From contig JAKAUN010000005.1 of NCBI GenBank assembly GCA_021817605.1, positions 38,248 to 102,247 of the forward strand: a stretch of 64,000 bases of DNA, given 5' to 3'. Each line of letters opens with the position of its first letter. Within the stretch, counting starts at the first letter, position 1. The translations under genes were made by a program, and so were the position numbers. Below are positions 15,977-24,789 of the stretch, in pieces. The notes beneath the pieces are model-generated. The model worked only from the letters and a program-made list of their open reading frames with translations, was not told where the DNA came from and searched no databases. The DNA comes from Thermoplasmata archaeon. Lineage in GTDB: Archaea > Thermoplasmatota > Thermoplasmata > Lutacidiplasmatales > UBA184.

Positions 15977-16285
15977 ATGGCCCCGAAGGACCGGTCCCGA
16001 AAGCGCGAGGAGCTCGAGCGAGAGTACGTCATCCCGCTGCGTGCCAGCCAGCACCAGCCGTCGCGCCGCCGACGGGCCGGCCACGCGCTCGAGACGGTTC
16101 GACGGTTCGTCACGCGGCACATGCAGGGCGCTCCCGAGGACGTCTGGATCGACCCGAGGCTCAACGAGCACATCTGGGAGCGAGGGATCCAGCGGATCCC
16201 CTCCCGTGTCCGCGTGCGGGCGATCCGCTTCGAGGACGGCCTCATCGAGGTCGACCTGCTCGAATCCGAGCCCCGAAGCACGTAG
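15977..16285 (+). CDS. rpl31e: 50S ribosomal protein L31e
   Basis: The 102-residue product shows L31e features: EREYVIPLRASQHQPSRRRR, ALETVRRFVTRHMQG, then EDVWIDPRLNEHIWERGIQR with PSRVRVRAIRFEDG. L31e sits near the exit tunnel in archaea and eukaryotes. Start is ATG 15977, 15 nt after the L39e stop; aIF6 follows 13 nt after its own stop. Confidence 0.96.
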   Translation: MAPKDRSRKREELEREYVIPLRASQHQPSRRRRAGHALETVRRFVTRHMQGAPEDVWIDPRLNEHIWERGIQRIPSRVRVRAIRFEDGLIEVDLLESEPRST

Positions 16286-16298
16286 GAGCGCCGAGCGC

Positions 16299-16964
16299 GT
16301 GCCGGTCGGTCGCACGCTCGTCAGCGGAAGCCCCTACCTCGGTGTCTTCCTGCGCGCCGGCGAGCGCCACGCGCTCGTGCCGCCGTCGCTGAGCGGCGCG
16401 GTGGGCCGGGAGGTCTCCCGCGTCCTCGGCGTCGATCTCGTGAGGACGACCGTCTGCGACAGCGAGATCGTCGGAGCGCTGGTCGCCGTCAACTCCCGCG
16501 GGGTGGTCGTCGGAGAGGGGGCCGACAGCAAGGAGCTGCGGGCCCTCGAGGCGATCGCTCCCGTGACCGTGGTGCCCCATCGGCAGAACGCCATGGGCAA
16601 CAACATCCTGGCCAACGATTTCGGCGCCCTCGTCCACCCGGAGATCTCCCACGAGGCGCTCCGCCAGATCGGCAAGGCCCTCGACGTTCCCGTCGAGACG
16701 GGGACCCTCGCCGGGCTCGGAACGGTCGGCATGGCCGGGGTCGCTACGAACAAGGGGGCGGTCGTCCATCCGAAGGCGACCGAGCGCGAGCTCCGCAAGG
16801 TCGAAGAGCTGCTTCGCGTCCCCGTGGGACGCTCGACGGCGAACTTCGGCGTACCCGTGGTCGGCGCCTGCCTGGCCGCCAACTCGACAGGGCTCCTGGT
16901 CGGTCGGCCCACGACGCCGGTGGAGATCGTGCACCTGCAGGAAGGGCTCGCCCTCCTCGAGTGA
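16299..16964 (+). CDS. eif6: Translation initiation factor 6 (aIF6)
   Basis: The 221-residue product has the five-fold pentein repeats of IF6, with SPYLGVFLRAGERHALVPP, VVPHRQNAMGNNILANDFGA and TANFGVPVVGACLAANSTG as clear signatures. It binds the 50S subunit and prevents premature association with the 30S. GTG 16299 gives the usual length; the long upstream frame overlaps L31e and is not real. It closes the ribosomal cluster and is convergent with rps17e. Confidence 0.95.
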   Translation: MPVGRTLVSGSPYLGVFLRAGERHALVPPSLSGAVGREVSRVLGVDLVRTTVCDSEIVGALVAVNSRGVVVGEGADSKELRALEAIAPVTVVPHRQNAMGNNILANDFGALVHPEISHEALRQIGKALDVPVETGTLAGLGTVGMAGVATNKGAVVHPKATERELRKVEELLRVPVGRSTANFGVPVVGACLAANSTGLLVGRPTTPVEIVHLQEGLALLE

Positions 16965-16997
16965 GCGGGCCCGACGCCCGCGTCGCGCCCCGGCGGC

Positions 16998-17222
16998 TCA
17001 GGTCCCGCGCTTTCTCTTGACGTAGCGCGTGGCGTAGCCTGCGATGCGGTTGGCGAGCTTCTTGTGGACGACGCCGAGCTTCCCGTCCACCATGACGCCG
17101 AGGTCGGTGAGCTCGAGGACCTTCTTGCGGTTCTGGGCGTAATCTCCGCCGAAGTCGTTCGGATGGTTGCGGATCAATTCGACCGCTACGCGCTTGATGT
17201 ACGTCTGGCGGATGTTGCCCAT
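16998..17222 (-). CDS. rps17e: 30S ribosomal protein S17e
   Basis: The 74-residue product begins GNIRQTYIKRVAVELIRNHP and has the S17e core LELTDLGVMVDGKLGVVHKK ... NRIAGYATRYVKRKRG. S17e is a small-subunit protein of archaea and eukaryotes. ATG 17222 is chosen because family homology starts there and a minus-strand TATA box lies 27-30 nt upstream, predicting a leaderless mRNA. The longer upstream frame is unrelated. Confidence 0.95.
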   Translation of the reverse strand: MGNIRQTYIKRVAVELIRNHPNDFGGDYAQNRKKVLELTDLGVMVDGKLGVVHKKLANRIAGYATRYVKRKRGT

Positions 17223-17524
17223 GCGACCGGTTCCGACCGAGGAGGCCTCTATAACGGTTGCTTGGAGGCGCATCGGCTCGAGAGCGACGCCGGGGCAGGG
17301 GGTCCGCCGCGGCGGGAAGCTCGCGGAGACCCCGTCGCGGCGGGCGGCGGGCCGGCCCCCCCGGCCGCGGCGGCCGAAAGAGGGAGTCCCTCTCGAGTCG
17401 GAAGCAAAGTCACAAATACCCATCCAAAGGTTATTTTTGCTATGGACCGCGGTGCGACGGGGGCTCCGCGGCCGGACACAACGCCGGAGAGCTCCGCGCG
17501 CTAGGACGGGCACCGTTCGCACAC
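17223..17524. other. Divergent intergenic region between rps17e and the VWA gene
   Basis: About 300 nt without a gene. Near rps17e, minus-strand gttataga (17248-17255) fits a TATA box for a leaderless S17e transcript. Toward the VWA gene, an AT-rich ggttatttttgc (17427-17438) is the only likely promoter element, implying a leader of about 60-65 nt. The middle (17290-17390) is very GC-rich with no gene that I can support. Confidence 0.5.
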
Positions 17525-19036
17525 ATGGATCAGGCGTCGGTGGCCGAGGTCGGCACCAGTCTGCGCGAGCGTAACGTGCTCGTCCTCGACCTTTCTCGCA
17601 GCATGCTCGCCCCCCTCCCGGAGGACGACCCCCGGGCCGTCTCCCGCCAGAAGATCGAGGTGGCGCGCACCGCGGTATACCGCATCCTCCAGGACGCGAT
17701 GCGTAGCGGCGAGCCGTTCGGTCTGGTCACCTTCACGGAGAGCGCCCGCACGCCGGTGCCTCTCGCGACCGTCCACCGGGACAACCTCCCGGTCATCGAG
17801 AACATGGTCGGCCTCCTTACGCCGAACGGCCGATCGGCGATCTGGGACGCGCTGGGCGCTGCTGCCGACCTGCTGCGCGTCGGCGACGACGGCGTCCAGG
17901 GCCATCTCCTCCTCGTGACCGACGGATGGGACAACGCCTCCAAGCGCTTCGGTCTCACCGACCGCCCCGGAGGGCGTCTCAACGCCGGGGCGACCGACCT
18001 GGTCACGCAGCTATTGCCTCCGCAGAGCCAGCTCAGCCTCAGGATCGTGGGCATCGGGGACGGAGCCGAACGCGACAAGGGCGTGGACACCCGCGCGATG
18101 GGCCGCCTGCTCGAGCGGCTGGAGGCCCGCGGGCGGGAGATCGGCTGTCCCGGACCGTTCGTCTTCCAGGAGGTCCGAACGGGAACCCAGCTCTTCGCCC
18201 AGATGGTCCAGGCGTTCCTCGACATCAACTACCGCGAGGACCTGCCCCTCGAGGAGCTGCATCCGGACGAGCTCGCCGAAAGGGCGGCGCGTGCCGCGCG
18301 GGCGCTCAAGGAACCTCGCCAGCACACCACCGTCGGGCGACTGCATCTCACCCCGAGCGTCACCGCGGCCGGGACCGAGCCAGGGGCGTCGCTCTCCGCG
18401 CCGCTTCCTGCGGTCGAGGTGGGTGTCGTCCCGCTCGCCGGGGCGGCGCCATCCTACCTTCGCGATCGCTACGGACCCCTCGGCGAGATCATCGAGGCCT
18501 ACGCGGCCGGCCAGTACGACCAGGCGTTCCAGATCCTGATACGCGCGGAGAAGCTTCTCCCGCCGGTGACCCGCTATTACTGGGAGGCGCGGATCGAGTT
18601 CGCCTGGGGCCAGCCGGGCGAGGCGGCCCGCTCCCTCCTGAGGGCCTGGTCGGAGGCCGAGCGACTCCCCTCCGAGAGCCAGGCGCAGGTCTCGCGTCGC
18701 CTCGCGCTCCTCCAGGCGAAGATGCAGAACGACGGCGAGACCGAGACCCTCGTGAAGTTCCTCGACGACACCGAGCGCCGGATGGAGGGGATACGACCGG
18801 CGGTCAGGGAGCGGCTTCGCGATCTTCTCGGGAGCCTCATGGAGCTTCGCGGGACCTACCAGCTCACCCGCCTCGCCGGCGAAGGGGACCTCCAGGACGC
18901 GGCGCTCAAGCACGAGGGGGCGGTCGAGCGGGTCTTCGGGCGCCTGCAGGACGCCCGGCTCGAGCTCGCGGGCACCGGGGCCCGGATCGAGGGGCTTCTT
19001 GATTTCGTTGAGATCTGCTTGGCGGAGATGCGGTAA
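17525..19036 (+). CDS. VWA-domain protein of a VWA/GTPase/coiled-coil cassette
   Basis: The 503-residue product has an N-terminal von Willebrand A domain (about residues 15-240) with a complete MIDAS start DLSRS (residues 22-26), a central Thr region (FGLVTFTES) and LLLVTDGWDN. A C-terminal alpha-helical half (from about 310) looks like TPR-type repeats (EIIEAYAAGQYDQAFQILIR, YYWEARIEFAWGQPGEAARS). No signal peptide is visible, so it is probably cytoplasmic. The VWA would bind a partner in a metal-dependent way. The GTPase gene follows after 14 nt with a good GGAGG site, so the two are one operon. The larger upstream frame (to 17258) lies before the likely promoter. Function unknown; see the cassette finding. 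Confidence 0.85.
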   Translation: MDQASVAEVGTSLRERNVLVLDLSRSMLAPLPEDDPRAVSRQKIEVARTAVYRILQDAMRSGEPFGLVTFTESARTPVPLATVHRDNLPVIENMVGLLTPNGRSAIWDALGAAADLLRVGDDGVQGHLLLVTDGWDNASKRFGLTDRPGGRLNAGATDLVTQLLPPQSQLSLRIVGIGDGAERDKGVDTRAMGRLLERLEARGREIGCPGPFVFQEVRTGTQLFAQMVQAFLDINYREDLPLEELHPDELAERAARAARALKEPRQHTTVGRLHLTPSVTAAGTEPGASLSAPLPAVEVGVVPLAGAAPSYLRDRYGPLGEIIEAYAAGQYDQAFQILIRAEKLLPPVTRYYWEARIEFAWGQPGEAARSLLRAWSEAERLPSESQAQVSRRLALLQAKMQNDGETETLVKFLDDTERRMEGIRPAVRERLRDLLGSLMELRGTYQLTRLAGEGDLQDAALKHEGAVERVFGRLQDARLELAGTGARIEGLLDFVEICLAEMR

Positions 19037-19050
19037 CGGAGGAAGTCAGG

Positions 19051-20220
19051 ATGGGCGCAGTGAAGGTCACGACCACACGGACGCGAAGGGCGAGCTCGAG
19101 CCGCAGGGAGAAGGCCCCGTCGGTCGACTCGACACGGATCGCGGTCGTGGGGATCCCGGCTTCGGGGAAGACGACGTACTTTCGGTTCCTCTCCGGGCAC
19201 TTCGGCCTCAACCTTCCCGTCACGTTCGTCCCGGGCCGGGAGAACGGCGGCGCCCTCCCTCTCTTCGGCGACCTCAACAGCGACGTGGTCCTCGAGGAGA
19301 CGACCTACGAGGCCACCGATCCCACCGACCCCGAGGAGGGCCTCGAAACGACCACCCGCTACTACGTCAACCGCCCGATGGAGGACCGCAAGAAGCTCTG
19401 GGTCGAGCTCGCCGCCGGCCGCGAGGACCAGGGGGTCCTGACGAAGTACCCTCTGCCGACCAAGTTCAACCAGTTCGTCGAGATGCGGATGCGCTTCCGG
19501 TACGGCTCTCCCGAGGAGCCGGGGGCCTCCAAGCCCATGGAGCTGCACACGGTCGACGAGGCCGGCGGCATCATCGCCGACTACTTCACCTACGACCGGC
19601 TCTGGCTCACGAGCCCGGAGGCGGAGGTCCCCGAGAGGTCCTGCCGGGTCATCCCGCACTTCGACGCGTGGCGGCCGGACCGCCAGGACCTCTGGCGACG
19701 CGGGCTCACCCTTCTCGGACGGTTCGTCCAGGGAGCGGACGCCATCCTGCTGCTCCTCTCTCCCGCGCTCGGCTCGCTGCGCGACCAGGCCCAGCAGGTG
19801 AACCTCGCCCGCGGGGTCTTCCGCTACGTGACCTCGCGGGGGCTCCCCCTCGTCGTCGCGGTCTCCAAGGCCGACCGACTCCACGAGTTCTACGGGGAGA
19901 TCGAGCGCACCGTGCGCGAGAGGAGCTTCCAGAGCAGCTTCGACCCGGTCGATTTCCTCCTCCGCCGCGACGGCGCGGGGATGGGGACGATCCTGGTCGC
20001 CCAGGAGGGACGCGGGATCTCCACGCGCGAGGACGTCTTCCTCATCTCGAGCGCGGTATCCACGGGCGAGGGCCACCCGATGTTCCTCTCCGAGTCCGGG
20101 GCCCCTGCTCCCGAGACCGGCACGCCGACCGCCGGCGTGCCCGTCATGGTGAACACGACCCTCCCTCTCGCCCGCGCCTGCGAGCGGGTCTTCAGCCGCC
20201 GCGCGACCAAGGAGAACTGA
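19051..20220 (+). CDS. Predicted GTPase of the VWA/GTPase/coiled-coil cassette
   Basis: The 389-residue product has a P-loop GIPASGKTT (residues 34-42), a G3-like DEAGG (169-173) and a G4-like SKAD (272-275), in the order and spacing of a GTPase with a long insert between G1 and G3. The insert (about 60-160) is unlike Ras, Era or dynamin families. The region AILLLLSPALGSLRDQAQQV follows a hydrophobic strand, as in GTPases linked to bacterial and archaeal conflict or regulatory systems. It starts with ATG 19051, 8 nt after a GGAGG site, and ends 3 nt before the next gene. The nucleotide preference (GTP) is inferred from SKAD. Biological role unknown. Confidence 0.75.
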   Translation: MGAVKVTTTRTRRASSSRREKAPSVDSTRIAVVGIPASGKTTYFRFLSGHFGLNLPVTFVPGRENGGALPLFGDLNSDVVLEETTYEATDPTDPEEGLETTTRYYVNRPMEDRKKLWVELAAGREDQGVLTKYPLPTKFNQFVEMRMRFRYGSPEEPGASKPMELHTVDEAGGIIADYFTYDRLWLTSPEAEVPERSCRVIPHFDAWRPDRQDLWRRGLTLLGRFVQGADAILLLLSPALGSLRDQAQQVNLARGVFRYVTSRGLPLVVAVSKADRLHEFYGEIERTVRERSFQSSFDPVDFLLRRDGAGMGTILVAQEGRGISTREDVFLISSAVSTGEGHPMFLSESGAPAPETGTPTAGVPVMVNTTLPLARACERVFSRRATKEN

Positions 20221-20223
20221 GCC

Positions 20224-23200
20224 ATGGCGACCTCCGATCTCGGCCCCCTGCGCTCGATCTCGCCGGTCGCCTCCGTCTGGTGCCGCCAGGTCGACAACGA
20301 GGCGGAGAGCCCGGGCTACACGGCGATCCCGGACGAGTTCCCGGGCCGTCGGGAGACGATGGAGGCGATCCGGCTGGTCGGCAACCTCACGATCAACGCC
20401 TCCGACACGCACGACTACTGGGACCCGGACCCGAGCTCGACGCTCTCCTACTACCCGAACCTGTTCGTCTACCCGGCCGCCGGCGGACGCTACACCTGCG
20501 TGGGGAGGATGTTCCTCTCCACCGAGGACCGCCCGCGTCTCGGCATGAAGACGCTCGTCTTCGTCACCGACGACCTCACCCAGAGCGGCGCCTTCGGCGA
20601 GATGGTCCTGCGTGCCCTCGCCTCCCTGGACGGGCGGGCCGAGCGTCCCCGCTCCGAGCTCAAGGCCGACCCGTCGGTCTACCAGGCGGTCGGCGAGGGG
20701 TTCCTGTTCCACCGGGGGACGACCGAGCCCGTCGTCGCGGTCGCGAGCGAGCAGTGGGAGACGGTCGGTCAGACCGTCATGGAGATGATCCGCTCCATGC
20801 CTGCTTCGCTGGTCGCCCTCGGGGCGTTCCTCGTCTTTCCGTACTTCCTTCCGGCCGCCAAGGTCGACCTCCACCAGCTCACCGAGGAGATCCCCCTCGC
20901 GCTCGCGGTCATGCGCGTCCCGAGGCAGGAGGCCGAAGGGGAGCGCCACACCAAGCGCATGCAGAGCTGGGAGAGCCTCCCGGTGAGCGTGCGCGACCTT
21001 ACCCGGCCGCCGTCGGGGCGGTCGAAGGAGAGCCTTCCGCTCGTCCTGCAGTACGTGCGCGACGAGGAGGAGAATCGCGTCGCCGAGGTCGCGCGCCGTG
21101 TCGACCAGGTCGAGGGCCCGCGGCTCGCCGCGCATCTTTCCGATACGGAACACCAGCGCGGCCGCGAGCGCCGGCGCGAGATGTGGCGGATCGGCACCGC
21201 GATGGAGACCGCGGCGCTCCTCCTGAGCCGGCCGAAGGGCCGCTCCGTCAAGGTCTCGGCGGAGACCCAGAAGCGCGCCAACCAGTACCTGGAGGCCAAG
21301 CCGGGCGAGAGCCCGCTCCTCCCCGCCGCGCCCGCCGTCGGAGCCGCCCCGACGACGCCCTCGCCGCTCGGCTCCCCCGCTCCCCCCTCGCCGAGCCCCT
21401 CGCTCGCCTCCGCCTCGGCCTCCAACGCCTCGGGCACGACACCCCCGCCCTCCCCGGCGGCGTCGGCCACGGGGGACTCTTCGCGTCCGGCCGGCTCGAC
21501 CGGATCGCTCCCAACCGGCGTGCCGCAGTGGCTGCGGCCCACCGCCGGCATCACGCTTCCCCCCGAGGAGCGCAACCGCGTTCCCCTTCCGACCTCGGAC
21601 GACCCGTCGCGGAGTCCTCGTCCGGCCTCCCCCGCTACGGGCCCGTCGTCCGCCAGCCTTCTCGGCCGGCCCCCCGAGCCCGGGGCCCCGGCGGCGCCTT
21701 TGAGCCCTCCTGCGCGGCCCGCCGACGGTCCGATCGCCTGGCAGCCTTCCGCCAACGACCTCGATGCCCGCGTCGCGCGGGCGCTGCAGCAGGCCGAGGC
21801 CCGCTGGTCCGCCGAGCTCGACCGTCGGCTCCACGCGACCGTCGAGAGCCTCGCCCGCGAGCCGCTCTCCGAGCTCTCCGGACGCCTCTCCTCCCTCGAG
21901 CAGCGACCGATCCCGACCTCGGAGGAGATCGGAGCTGCGGTCGAGAGTCGGCTGCGCGGAGCGATGGATACGCGCCTTTCGGAGACCGACCGTCGTCTCA
22001 ACGAGACCGTGCTCCGTCCTCTCGAGACGCTCGTCCGCCGCCTCGAGGCCGTCGAGGGACGGAGCGTCCCGACCGCCGAGGCGATCCGCTCGGAGGTCGA
22101 GGGGCACCTGCTCGCCTCCCTCGAGCCGAAGCTCGCCGGGATCGACACCCGTCTCGCCGAGGCCTCCCGCGAGGCGGCCGAAGGATGGGCCGAGCGTCTG
22201 CGTCGGGAGCTCAAGGCGGCGATCGACGAGCTCTCCGCGCGCTCCGGAAAGGCGGAGGAGGAGCTTCGGACCTCGCTCGCGGCCCAGATCGACCTCGAAG
22301 TGCTCGAGGCCAAAGAGCAGGGCACGGCCCTCCGCGAGGAGCTCGAGGGCAGGATGCGCGAGCTGCTCGACCGGCACTTCGCCGAGGCGGAGCGGCGGCG
22401 CGCCCAGGAGACAAGAGAGCTCGAGCAGAAGGTCGGGCTCCTCGTCGACGGACGCGCCCAGGAGCTCGAAAAGCACCTTTCCAGCACGCTCACCGAGCGG
22501 ACCGAGAGGCTCACCGCGGCCTCCGACGACCGCATCTCGCATGTCGAGCGCCGCCTCGCCTCCGAGCGCGACGCCCGCCTTTCCGAGCTCACGGAGGCGC
22601 ATCGGGCCGCCCTCGGAGCGCTCCACCAGAGGACGCTCGCCTCCGTCGACCAGAGGCTCCGGGAGAGCCGCGCGGAGGAGGAGCAACGCTCCGTCACGCT
22701 CGCCGAGACGGTCCGCGGGGAGCTCGACGCGAGCCTCGAGCGCCGGCTCGCCTCCCCCGAGTTCGACGCCGGCCTCGCACACCGCATCCACCGGGCGGTC
22801 GACGCCGCTCGCGCCGAGCAGGGAGCCGAGATCGCCCAGGCGCTCTCCCAGGCCGAGAGCCGCATCGCGACGGCGCGGGAAGAGGCGGTCGGGCAGCTCC
22901 ACGCGGTCCAGAACCAGCTCGCGTCGCGGGAGAGCGACCTCGCCGCCATCGAGGAGACGCTGCGTGCCGAGATCGATGACCTCGACCGACGCCTCATGGT
23001 CGTCAACGACCACGTCCTGCCTCTCGTTCGCCAGACCTGGCTCAAGGTCTCCGAACAGGAGTTCGCCGCCCGGGCGAAGGTCACCGAGGCGCGCCTCGGC
23101 TCGGTGCGCCAGGAGCTCTCGGAGGAGATCCGGCGGGTCGAGGCCGACCTGCTCCAGCAGCAGTCCGATCTCCGCGACCGCCTGGAGGCCTCCGTCGCCA

Positions 23201-23466
23201 GCCACGGGAGGATCTGGCTCAACCTCTTGCGGCAGATCTCCCCCGACGGAGGAGGCGGGATACCCTCCGCCGCGAACCCCGCGTCGCACCGGTTCCCGCG
23301 CCGCTCCCGTCCGATGAGCGCGTCGCTGCCTTCCGCCGCCGAGAGCGAGGCGCTCCCGTCGGACGGAATGCCGTTCGCCGAGGATCCGCCGAACCCGATG
23401 GACCCCGAGCTCGGCCACGAGTTCGGGGCGAAGGACGCACGGCGGCGGCCGCTCCGGCGGGCGTGA
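20224..23466 (+). CDS. Large coiled-coil protein of the VWA/GTPase cassette
   Basis: The 1080-residue product has three parts. Residues 1-300 form a globular domain (SVWCRQVDNEAESPGYTAIP, NLFVYPAAGGRYTCVGRM) without a family I recognise. About 350-510 is a Pro/Ser/Ala linker. About 520-990 is a very long coiled coil (repeated blocks such as LSETDRRLNETVLRPLETLV and EERERMR-like Glu/Arg heptads). It ends in a short charged, disordered tail. A hydrophobic segment near residues 195-215 (LVALGAFLVFPYFLP) is too isolated to call membrane-spanning. The N-terminal segment shares a loose SPGY pattern with GTPase-associated proteins of predicted conflict systems, but this is a weak resemblance. It starts 3 nt after the GTPase stop. 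Confidence 0.7.
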   Translation: MATSDLGPLRSISPVASVWCRQVDNEAESPGYTAIPDEFPGRRETMEAIRLVGNLTINASDTHDYWDPDPSSTLSYYPNLFVYPAAGGRYTCVGRMFLSTEDRPRLGMKTLVFVTDDLTQSGAFGEMVLRALASLDGRAERPRSELKADPSVYQAVGEGFLFHRGTTEPVVAVASEQWETVGQTVMEMIRSMPASLVALGAFLVFPYFLPAAKVDLHQLTEEIPLALAVMRVPRQEAEGERHTKRMQSWESLPVSVRDLTRPPSGRSKESLPLVLQYVRDEEENRVAEVARRVDQVEGPRLAAHLSDTEHQRGRERRREMWRIGTAMETAALLLSRPKGRSVKVSAETQKRANQYLEAKPGESPLLPAAPAVGAAPTTPSPLGSPAPPSPSPSLASASASNASGTTPPPSPAASATGDSSRPAGSTGSLPTGVPQWLRPTAGITLPPEERNRVPLPTSDDPSRSPRPASPATGPSSASLLGRPPEPGAPAAPLSPPARPADGPIAWQPSANDLDARVARALQQAEARWSAELDRRLHATVESLAREPLSELSGRLSSLEQRPIPTSEEIGAAVESRLRGAMDTRLSETDRRLNETVLRPLETLVRRLEAVEGRSVPTAEAIRSEVEGHLLASLEPKLAGIDTRLAEASREAAEGWAERLRRELKAAIDELSARSGKAEEELRTSLAAQIDLEVLEAKEQGTALREELEGRMRELLDRHFAEAERRRAQETRELEQKVGLLVDGRAQELEKHLSSTLTERTERLTAASDDRISHVERRLASERDARLSELTEAHRAALGALHQRTLASVDQRLRESRAEEEQRSVTLAETVRGELDASLERRLASPEFDAGLAHRIHRAVDAARAEQGAEIAQALSQAESRIATAREEAVGQLHAVQNQLASRESDLAAIEETLRAEIDDLDRRLMVVNDHVLPLVRQTWLKVSEQEFAARAKVTEARLGSVRQELSEEIRRVEADLLQQQSDLRDRLEASVASHGRIWLNLLRQISPDGGGGIPSAANPASHRFPRRSRPMSASLPSAAESEALPSDGMPFAEDPPNPMDPELGHEFGAKDARRRPLRRA

Positions 23467-23518
23467 GGAGCCCCCTCCCCAGCCTGATAAGGCCGCCCTC
23501 GTTCGTGCTGGGGCCGCC

Positions 23519-23707
23519 ATGGACGTTTCCGACCACCGTCACTGCAAGGTCTGCGGCCGGACGACCGGCCCCAAGCAGGAGACCTGCTCGGCCGAGTGCG
23601 CTGCCAAGCGCGAGGAGCGCCTCAGGTCCGCACGCAACTACCGCTACATCCTCTACGCGACCATCGCCCTCGTCCTCATCCTCTTCCTCAGTGCCTACGT
23701 GAGGTAG
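23519..23707 (+). CDS. Small Zn-ribbon membrane protein (DUF2116-like)
   Basis: The 62-residue product has an N-terminal zinc ribbon (CKVCG ... CSAEC) followed by a basic stretch and one C-terminal membrane helix (YILYATIALVLILFLSAYV). This is the layout of the archaeal DUF2116 zinc-ribbon family, whose function is unknown. It lies 9 nt before coaD and may be cotranscribed with it. Confidence 0.8.
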   Translation: MDVSDHRHCKVCGRTTGPKQETCSAECAAKREERLRSARNYRYILYATIALVLILFLSAYVR

Positions 23708-23716
23708 GTCGCCTCC

Positions 23717-24532
23717 GTGCGCCCGTACCGCCACGTGGCCCTCGGCGGAACGTTCGACCGCCTGCACGTCGGCCACGACGCCCTTCTTCGGGCGGCCTTC
23801 TCCGCGGGGGAGACGGTCTTCATCGGTCTCACCACCGACGCCTACCTTGCCTCCCATCCGAAGGCCGGTCGGGGCTCCCTGCTCCCGTACCCGGAACGCG
23901 CGCGGCGGCTGAGGCGCTGGCTGCGGACGAACGCCTCCCGCCGTCGCTGGGAGATCGTCCCGCTCGAGGACCGCTTCGGCCGGGCGGTGGGCGAGGGGAT
24001 CGACGCGCTCGTCGTCTCCTCCGAGACCCGCGGGGGAGGCCGCGCGGTCAACGCCGAACGGCGGGACCGCGGCCTCGGGCCGCTCCCGCTCCTCGAGGTC
24101 CCCCTCGTCCTCGCGGACGACCTCCTGCCGGTGAGCTCCACGCGCATCCGCGACGGCACCCTCGGGCCCGGAGGCGAGCGCCTCGCCCCGATCCGGGTCG
24201 GCCTCGCGACGGAGGCTCCTGCCGACCTCCCGCCCCTCACGGAGGCGGTCCGACGCGCGTTTCGGCGGGCCGTGGTCGTGGCGCCGCGGCGACGAAGGGC
24301 GGCCTTGACGGGGGGCCCGGCCCGTAGCCGCGCGGCACGGCTCGCCCTCGGGGCCCTCCGTGACGCCGAGCTCGCGGTCGGCGTGGCCCGCGCGCGCCAG
24401 GGCGGATGGTGGGTCGCCGTTCGCACCGCGAGGGTAGGGCTCGCGGCGAGGCCGGTCGGCGGGGGGGAACCCCGCCTACTGACCCGCGGCGTGGTCCGGC
24501 TGCTCCGGCCCGCTCGGAAGAAACCGCTTTGA
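23717..24532 (+). CDS. coaD: Phosphopantetheine adenylyltransferase, archaeal type, with C-terminal extension
   Basis: The N-terminal 150 residues are a CoaD-type nucleotidyltransferase: VALGGTFDRLHVGHDALL contains the T/HxGH motif, and PVSSTRIRDGTL is the ISST-like C-terminal signature. It transfers AMP from ATP to 4'-phosphopantetheine in coenzyme A synthesis. Beyond about residue 155, roughly 115 residues (PIRVGLATEAPADLPPLTEA, ALRDAELAVGVARARQGGWW) resemble a weakened DUF84/inosine-xanthosine triphosphatase domain, which is known as a fusion partner in some euryarchaea. Several expected DUF84 motifs are eroded, so activity there is doubtful. Start GTG 23717. Confidence 0.85.
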   Translation: MRPYRHVALGGTFDRLHVGHDALLRAAFSAGETVFIGLTTDAYLASHPKAGRGSLLPYPERARRLRRWLRTNASRRRWEIVPLEDRFGRAVGEGIDALVVSSETRGGGRAVNAERRDRGLGPLPLLEVPLVLADDLLPVSSTRIRDGTLGPGGERLAPIRVGLATEAPADLPPLTEAVRRAFRRAVVVAPRRRRAALTGGPARSRAARLALGALRDAELAVGVARARQGGWWVAVRTARVGLAARPVGGGEPRLLTRGVVRLLRPARKKPL

Positions 24533-24557
24533 CGGGGAGAGCCCTCGCGTCGCTCGG

Positions 24558-24779
24558 ATGGAGACCTACCTCAGGGTGACCTTCGACAGCGAGGGTGCGA
24601 AGCCCTCCGAGGTCGCGGACCGGCTCGTCCACGCCGGCTTCGCAGCGACCCAGGGCAACTACGACTTCGTCTACGACTGGAGCGGGCCGGCGAGCCGGGC
24701 GCAGATCCGCGAGCTCTCGGACGAGGTCACGCGGCAGCTCAAGGGCTACCGGGTCCTCTTCGAGATCGAGACGGTCTGA
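24558..24779 (+). CDS. Conserved-looking small protein (73 residues)
   Basis: The 73-residue product (start ATG 24558) has a compact alpha/beta pattern: TYLRVTFDSEGAKPSEVAD strand-helix, NYDFVYDWS strand, then a helix RAQIRELSDEVTRQLKGY and a final strand RVLFEIETV. The pattern resembles a ferredoxin-like fold. It has few charges typical of random frames. It lies directly after coaD and convergent with the OsmC gene. I do not recognise the family and infer no function. Confidence 0.7.
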   Translation: METYLRVTFDSEGAKPSEVADRLVHAGFAATQGNYDFVYDWSGPASRAQIRELSDEVTRQLKGYRVLFEIETV

Positions 24780-24789
24780 CCGGCCGTCC

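Noticed and set aside
18856-23520. Very long minus-strand open frame (1554 codons)
   Set aside because: It runs antisense to the GTPase and coiled-coil genes and has no domain; GC-rich codon use on the plus strand leaves the opposite strand free of stops.
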